Below, piece after piece: positions 60,037 to 64,000 of a DNA stretch of 64,000 bases. How positions within the stretch are numbered: position 1 is the first letter of the stretch; each line of letters begins with the position of its first letter. Origin of the DNA: Arthrobacter globiformis. Its GTDB lineage: Bacteria; Actinomycetota; Actinomycetes; Actinomycetales; Micrococcaceae. A model generated the notes under the pieces. The model was given only the letters and a program-made list of their open reading frames with translations. It was not told the origin of the DNA and searched no databases. The position numbers were made by a program, and so were the translations under genes. Location of the stretch: positions 4,278,001-4,342,000 of the forward strand of contig NZ_JAUSXI010000001.1 in NCBI RefSeq assembly GCF_030815865.1, given 5' to 3'.

Positions 60037-60340
60037 TGGAGTTGTTTCCTTGCGAGTTGTTATTCATAAGGAGCCGTAGACCAGAAGGGTGTGCGGCATT
60101 GCGAATGTGCGTCATCTGGGCGCACTTCACCTTCCAGGTGCGATCTACGGTTGTTTATCCAAGCGATCGGTTACGGCGAATCAGCGCCACACTTGGATAG
60201 TTTTCCCATGGCCGTGAAACATCAGGCGATGAACAACTTTGTGCCTATTGCTTCCAAGAGCCCTGGTTGCGAGTGAGCACATATTGTGCCCGGCGGGCTA
60301 CCTGTTCAAAAGCAGTGGAGCGGTCAATGCTGACTTGAAC
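60037..60340 (-). repeat. Duplicated upstream block, copy 1
   Basis: The non-coding DNA upstream of the gene ending at 59623 is repeated at 60959-61262 at a constant offset of about 921-923 nt. Shared words include TTTTCCCATG (60201, 61121), TTTGTGCCTATT (60238, 61159) and TACCTGTTCAAA (60299, 61222). It should contain the promoter and perhaps a conserved leader. Confidence 0.75.
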
Positions 60341-60640
60341 CAATGGACTGAGCGGTAGCCCGAAACTTTCTGCTTTCCCCGGTGTCCTGGGGCTGATAAC
60401 TACGCTACCGGTGAATTCCGATATTGAAAAGGCCTAATTTATTGTTTCGGCGAACTTTTCTTTATTACGCAAACTCCGCGCAATCAGGGCGTGCATCATC
60501 ATCATGTCGGGTCAGTTGAAAAAGCGCATGCCCTATTACCAAGCTCTATTTGCGTGCGACTTTCTCATAATGCCTCATACATGAATAAGCCATGATGACG
60601 CAGCGGAATTAACCGGCCGCGCCAGGCCTGCTGTGCGGGA
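60341..60640. other. AT-rich spacer between the duplicates
   Basis: A 300-nt stretch with lower GC than its surroundings (for example tttattgtttcggcgaactt) and no recognisable gene. It is not part of the duplication. Confidence 0.45.
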
Positions 60641-60958
60641 TTAGCGCTGGGGGTAGATGGGGTGGACTGGATCCTTGGGATGCGGGTACTTGGGCAGGTT
60701 GCCGCGGCATTTGCCCTTGTCGTGATGCTTGCCTTTGTCCTTATCCCAGTGCCTCCAGTGGCCGCTGCAGTCCTTGCCCTGGCGGTTGTGGCCGGCCTTG
60801 TCAAAGCCGTCTTTGTCGTAGCTGCTGTGCTGCGTGGACGAATAGGTCGTCGTCGGCCCTGCGTCCGCAGAAGCAGCTCCAGCAGTGAGTGCCGCGCTGC
60901 CGAGGGTCAGGCCCGCGGCGAGCGCAGTGGTGCTGATAAAGCGAGATGCTGTATTCAT
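60641..60958 (-). CDS. Secreted Lys/Asp/His-rich protein (duplicate 2)
   Basis: A 105-residue exported protein paralogous to that at 59623. The first 65 residues correspond: MNTASRFISTTALAAGLTLG, ASADAGPTTTYSSTQHSSYD, RQGKDCSGHW. Instead of Gly/His repeats the tail is Lys/Asp/His/Pro-rich (DKDKGKHHDKGKCRGNLPKY, PHPKDPVHPIYPQR) with a second Cys. The two genes arose by tandem duplication, then their tails diverged. The function is unknown; both could be envelope or spore-like coat proteins, which is speculation. Confidence 0.75.
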   Translation of the reverse strand: MNTASRFISTTALAAGLTLGSAALTAGAASADAGPTTTYSSTQHSSYDKDGFDKAGHNRQGKDCSGHWRHWDKDKGKHHDKGKCRGNLPKYPHPKDPVHPIYPQR

Positions 60959-61262
60959 TGGAATGGTTTCCTAGCGAGTGGTTATTCAAAAGGAACCGCA
61001 GAGCAGAAGAGCCCGCATCATTGCGGCGCTCTACGCTTGGGCGCAGTACACCCATGGGTGCTGTCTACGGTTATTTATCCGAGCGTGCCATTATGCTGAT
61101 TCGGTGCAGCACCTGGATACTTTTCCCATGCCGGTCAAAACATCAGGCCGTGGAATACTTTGTGCCTATTATTTTGAAGAGCCATGGTTGCAAGCGGCAC
61201 AATTCATGCGCTTGGGTGGGATACCTGTTCAAAGCAGCGGAGCGGTAACTGTGACCGGAACC
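60959..61262 (-). repeat. Duplicated upstream block, copy 2
   Basis: The counterpart of 60037-60340 at an offset of about 922 nt, lying upstream of the second duplicate. The conservation of non-coding sequence over 300 nt suggests a recent duplication or selection on a regulatory leader. Confidence 0.75.
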
Positions 61263-61866
61263 AAAGGGGTTGAACAGCTCCCCCGCCCTTTCAGTTTTTC
61301 CCGATGAAAGCGGCGTGGGAACCACTCTACCGACGGATGCAGAACCTGAAAAGGCTTTTGTTTTTATTACGACTATATTCTTTTATGAGTACTTCTTAAC
61401 AAAAGGCGCAGCCTATATGCCGCATCGCTTGGGATTCCTCGCCAGCGCATTCCGCGTGGGTCAGACACCACAATGAGGCAAGCATCCGGACACGCAAGTT
61501 CGGGATCTTTCATGCTTCTGCTTTTATTGTGGCCGCACCTCACCGTGCAGCTGTAATGAAAAGTGGGCGCGGACTCTAATACTGGTCTGTCCGCGCAGAG
61601 GCTCCCCTCTGGCCCTACCGCGATTGTGCCCCTGTGGCTAGAGGACTTTCGGATTACCTACACTAAGTGACGCGCAACTAGAGCGCACCCACAATAACTA
61701 CTCGTTTTTCGGCGTCGCCCACTACTTGTTGCCTCGGGCACGCAGTGACCAGCAGGTATGCCGTCATGCGCTCACAAAGAGGCAGGCAAATGCATCGAAG
61801 CGTGACGACCGTAGGTAACATGACTGGCCTCAGGGCTGAGGCACAACTCTACGTTCTCGCTGAGAA
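61263..61866. other. 604-nt AT-richer stretch without a gene
   Basis: This region, between the second duplicate and the subtilase stop, has the lowest GC of the window (for example tttttattacgactatattc at 61360-61380). No credible gene is present; open frames here have no ribosome sites. It may be foreign DNA or a degraded gene. Confidence 0.45.
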
Positions 61867-64000
61867 CTACCCCCAGCCACCGCCCATTCGGACACGCGGG
61901 TACCAGCCGGCGGAGCCGGTGCCGGTGCCGGCGTACAGCCAGAGGACCCCGTCGCTGTCGACGGCGAGGACGTCGTTCCTGCCGTCACCGCTGAAGTCGC
62001 CGCGGCCGGCGATGGTTGACATAGTGTTCCAGCCGCCGCCCACCCGGACGCGCGGCAGCCAGCTGCTGCGTCCGTTGCCCGGGTACAGCCAGAGGGTACC
62101 GGCGCTGTCGCGGGCAAGGAGGTCTGCTCTCCGGTCGCTGTTCATGTCGCCCGCTCCCACCAGGGCGGTCATCACGTTCCAGCCGCCGCCCACCCGGACG
62201 CGCGGCAGCCAGCCGCTCCGGCCGTTGCCCGGGTACAGCCACAGAGTTCCGGCCGTGTCCCTGGCGAGCACGTCGGCCTTGCCGTCACTGTTCATGTCGC
62301 CCGATCCCACGAGCGAGGTCATCACGTTCCACCCGCCGCCCACCCGGACGCGCGGCAGCCAGCCGCTCCGGCCGTTGCCCGGGTACAGCCACAGAGTTCC
62401 GGCCGTGTCCCTGGCGAGCACATCGGCCTTGCCGTCACTGTTCATGTCGCCCGATCCCACGAGCGAGGTCATCACGTTCCACCCGCCGCCCATGCGGACG
62501 CGGGGCAGCCAGCCGCTCCGGCCGTTGCCGGGATACAGCCACAGCGTGCCGGTGCTGTCCCTCGCCACGGCGTCGGCCTTCCGGTCGCCGTTCAGGTCCC
62601 CGGTGGGCACCAGCATGGTGATGCGGAGCAGCGCCGCGGCGGCATCCAGCAACCCGGCGCCGCATCCCTGCGGGCAGCCGCCGGGGATGGCCCTGGCAGT
62701 GCGCTGGAGGCGTGCTACGACGGCCGCCGGTGTCGCCGTCGGGCCCATCTGGGCCATGAGAAGTGCTGCGGCAGCGGAAATGTGCGGTGCTGCTGCGGAC
62801 GTCCCTTCCGCGTAGGCGTAGTTCTCGATCTCTGGCGTTGAAGGATCGTCGTGCGTCAGGGACGGGATCCCGCCTGACGGATCAGCGGACATGTCGCCCC
62901 CGGGGGCGGTGATGTCGACGCCGGGCCCGAAGTTAGAGTACGGCGCCAGGGCGCCGCTGGGGCCGCTGGCGGCGACGCTGACCACGTTCCGGCAGTTGGC
63001 GGGGGTGGAATTGGAGGCCTGCGTCATCTCGTTGCCGGCTGCCGCAACCACAACGGATCCCCTGGCCGTGGCGGTATCAACCGCGTCCTGGAAGGCCTGC
63101 GGGCATGTTGGCAGCAGTCCGCCGAGGCTCAGGTTGATCACCCGGGCCGGCGTCAGGTTGGGCGGCACTCCGTCCACCGGGGCTCCAGATGCCCAGAGGA
63201 CGGCATCCGCGATGTCCGAAGTTTGCCCGCCGCAGGGTCCCAGCACGCGGACCGGCAGAATCTTCGCTTTGGGGGCGATGCCCGCGATGCCCTCGTTGTT
63301 GCCTGCGACGGCGGCGATGATGCCCGCCACGTGTGTGCCGTGCCAAGAGGACGGCATTGCGGCTGATCCGTCAGCGCACTGCCCGATGTCTGTCGAGTCG
63401 CCCATGTCCGTGGCGTCGGGGTCACGGCCGTCGTCGTTGTCGCGGGCATCTTCGGAATTGGTGATCATGTCGTAACCGGACAGCATGTTCGCGTCCAGGT
63501 CAGGATGGCTGGTCTTGCCGGTGTCGACGACGGCCACCACCTGGCCGGCACCCTGGGTGACGTCCCACGCCCGGGTGGCTCTGATGCCGGCGGTTTCCGA
63601 AAACAGGTTCCACTGGAGGGGGTAGAAGGTGTCTTGCGGGTCGGCGGCTTTCGCCTGCAGCTTGATGTCGGGTTCGGCGTAGGCGACGGCAGGGTCCGCG
63701 CGGAGCGAGGCGAGCAGTTTCTCAGCATCGCCGTCGCCCAGTTCCTTGCTGGTGCGCACCACACGCGCTCCGCCGGCCGTGGCGCGGAGGTCCTTCGCCG
63801 TGGCCCCAAGCCTGGCGGCCGCCGTGCTGAAGGACCGGGCGCGGAGCGCGGATCCGGACCGCGCCGGGTCCTTGAACTTCACGATGAACTGGTCCGTGGG
63901 CGGGGTGACAACCGAGGGCGTGCGGGGGATGGAGGGCAGCGGCGGTGTCCGGTCATCGGCCGCCGATGCAGGGGGCACGATGACGGCAGTGGCCACAAGA
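61867..64000 (-). CDS. Subtilisin-like serine protease with FG-GAP repeats (5' end outside window)
   Basis: At least 709 residues; the visible frame begins near 63996 inside or just after the signal peptide (VPPASAADD), so the start lies beyond the window. A propeptide (DQFIVKFKDPARSGSALRAR) precedes the S8 domain, with the triad Asp (VVAVVDTGKTSHPDLD), His (SSWHGTHVAGIIAAVAGN) and Ser (YAEGTSAAAPHISAAAALL). The C-terminal third has five FG-GAP/VCBS-like units of about 50 residues (GDMNSDGKADVLARDTAGTL, WLYPGNGRSGWLPRVRVGGG), each with a D-x-N-x-D-G calcium loop. It is a secreted protease with a propeller-like binding domain. Confidence 0.93.
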   Translation of the reverse strand, partial: LVATAVIVPPASAADDRTPPLPSIPRTPSVVTPPTDQFIVKFKDPARSGSALRARSFSTAAARLGATAKDLRATAGGARVVRTSKELGDGDAEKLLASLRADPAVAYAEPDIKLQAKAADPQDTFYPLQWNLFSETAGIRATRAWDVTQGAGQVVAVVDTGKTSHPDLDANMLSGYDMITNSEDARDNDDGRDPDATDMGDSTDIGQCADGSAAMPSSWHGTHVAGIIAAVAGNNEGIAGIAPKAKILPVRVLGPCGGQTSDIADAVLWASGAPVDGVPPNLTPARVINLSLGGLLPTCPQAFQDAVDTATARGSVVVAAAGNEMTQASNSTPANCRNVVSVAASGPSGALAPYSNFGPGVDITAPGGDMSADPSGGIPSLTHDDPSTPEIENYAYAEGTSAAAPHISAAAALLMAQMGPTATPAAVVARLQRTARAIPGGCPQGCGAGLLDAAAALLRITMLVPTGDLNGDRKADAVARDSTGTLWLYPGNGRSGWLPRVRMGGGWNVMTSLVGSGDMNSDGKADVLARDTAGTLWLYPGNGRSGWLPRVRVGGGWNVMTSLVGSGDMNSDGKADVLARDTAGTLWLYPGNGRSGWLPRVRVGGGWNVMTALVGAGDMNSDRRADLLARDSAGTLWLYPGNGRSSWLPRVRVGGGWNTMSTIAGRGDFSGDGRNDVLAVDSDGVLWLYAGTGTGSAGWYPRVRMGGGWG
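61870..62620 (-). repeat. 150-bp repeats coding FG-GAP units
   Basis: Five units of about 150 bp; the middle ones (for example 62185-62334 and 62335-62484) are almost identical at the DNA level, which indicates recent amplification or gene conversion. Confidence 0.85.

Overview
The window is about 64 kb of high-GC DNA from an actinobacterium. An Arthrobacter/Pseudarthrobacter-like (Micrococcaceae) genome is my best guess, an inference from gene content, GTG/TTG starts with stop-start overlaps, mycothiol-type enzymes, several class F-like sortases, a PucR purine locus and creatine catabolism. I saw no rRNA, tRNA, CRISPR array, prophage or complete insertion sequence.

Layout. 0-9.6 kb: the end of a sensor kinase and its response regulator, then a secreted Ser/Thr-rich protein ending in a DDKGG motif and a small helical protein; a phosphatase; a methyltransferase/aminotransferase/CMD operon; and a second small-protein plus DKGG-protein pair. 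9.7-13.3 kb: MFS exporter and glycogen debranching enzyme. 13.5-15.6 kb: a small barrel-like protein and a sortase with its probable substrate. 15.8-20.9 kb: probable potassium block (APC permease with a frameshifted tail, a 30-aa membrane peptide, TrkH, TrkA) and a paralogue of the small barrel protein. 21-27 kb: TolB-like propeller, CsbD, a deletion scar joining azlD and lrp remnants, a CHRD-like surface protein, lipoprotein and lipobox-bearing sortase operon, and a GH3 hydrolase. 27-31.5 kb: purine/allantoin locus in which the NCS1 permease and the PucR activator each carry a one-base frameshift, followed by a cupin remnant. 31.8-44.7 kb: mycothiol-type enzyme, dicarboxylate carrier, lipoproteins, flavin reductase, a creatine module (MHS transporter, creatinase, IclR regulator), an Xre/methionine aminopeptidase pair, a yeast-type cytosine deaminase and an M23 peptidase. 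45-48.3 kb: a self-sufficient CYP102-type P450-reductase fusion. 48.7-56.6 kb: ECF sigma/anti-sigma pair, lipid kinase, ABC permease remnant, DUF2975/Xre pair, and a rifampin monooxygenase gene preceded by a rifamycin-associated element. 57-64 kb: a third small-protein copy, an HtrA protease, two tandemly duplicated secreted proteins in AT-rich DNA, and a subtilase with FG-GAP repeats that runs off the window.

The most unusual material is: (i) a three-copy family of small proteins sharing an R-x-SLLRH / HPxQALLxHL box, two copies of which sit beside secreted DKGG proteins; (ii) a second small-protein family with an FWI-RTGTR core; (iii) two sortase loci whose sortases seem to lack the usual catalytic Arg and whose substrates lack LPxTG; (iv) short intergenic repeats, one family with the core GACGAAAGCTGAGGAAGCGT and one long palindromic; and (v) three one-base insertions in G/C runs that break three transport/regulator genes, which may be sequencing errors or real decay.
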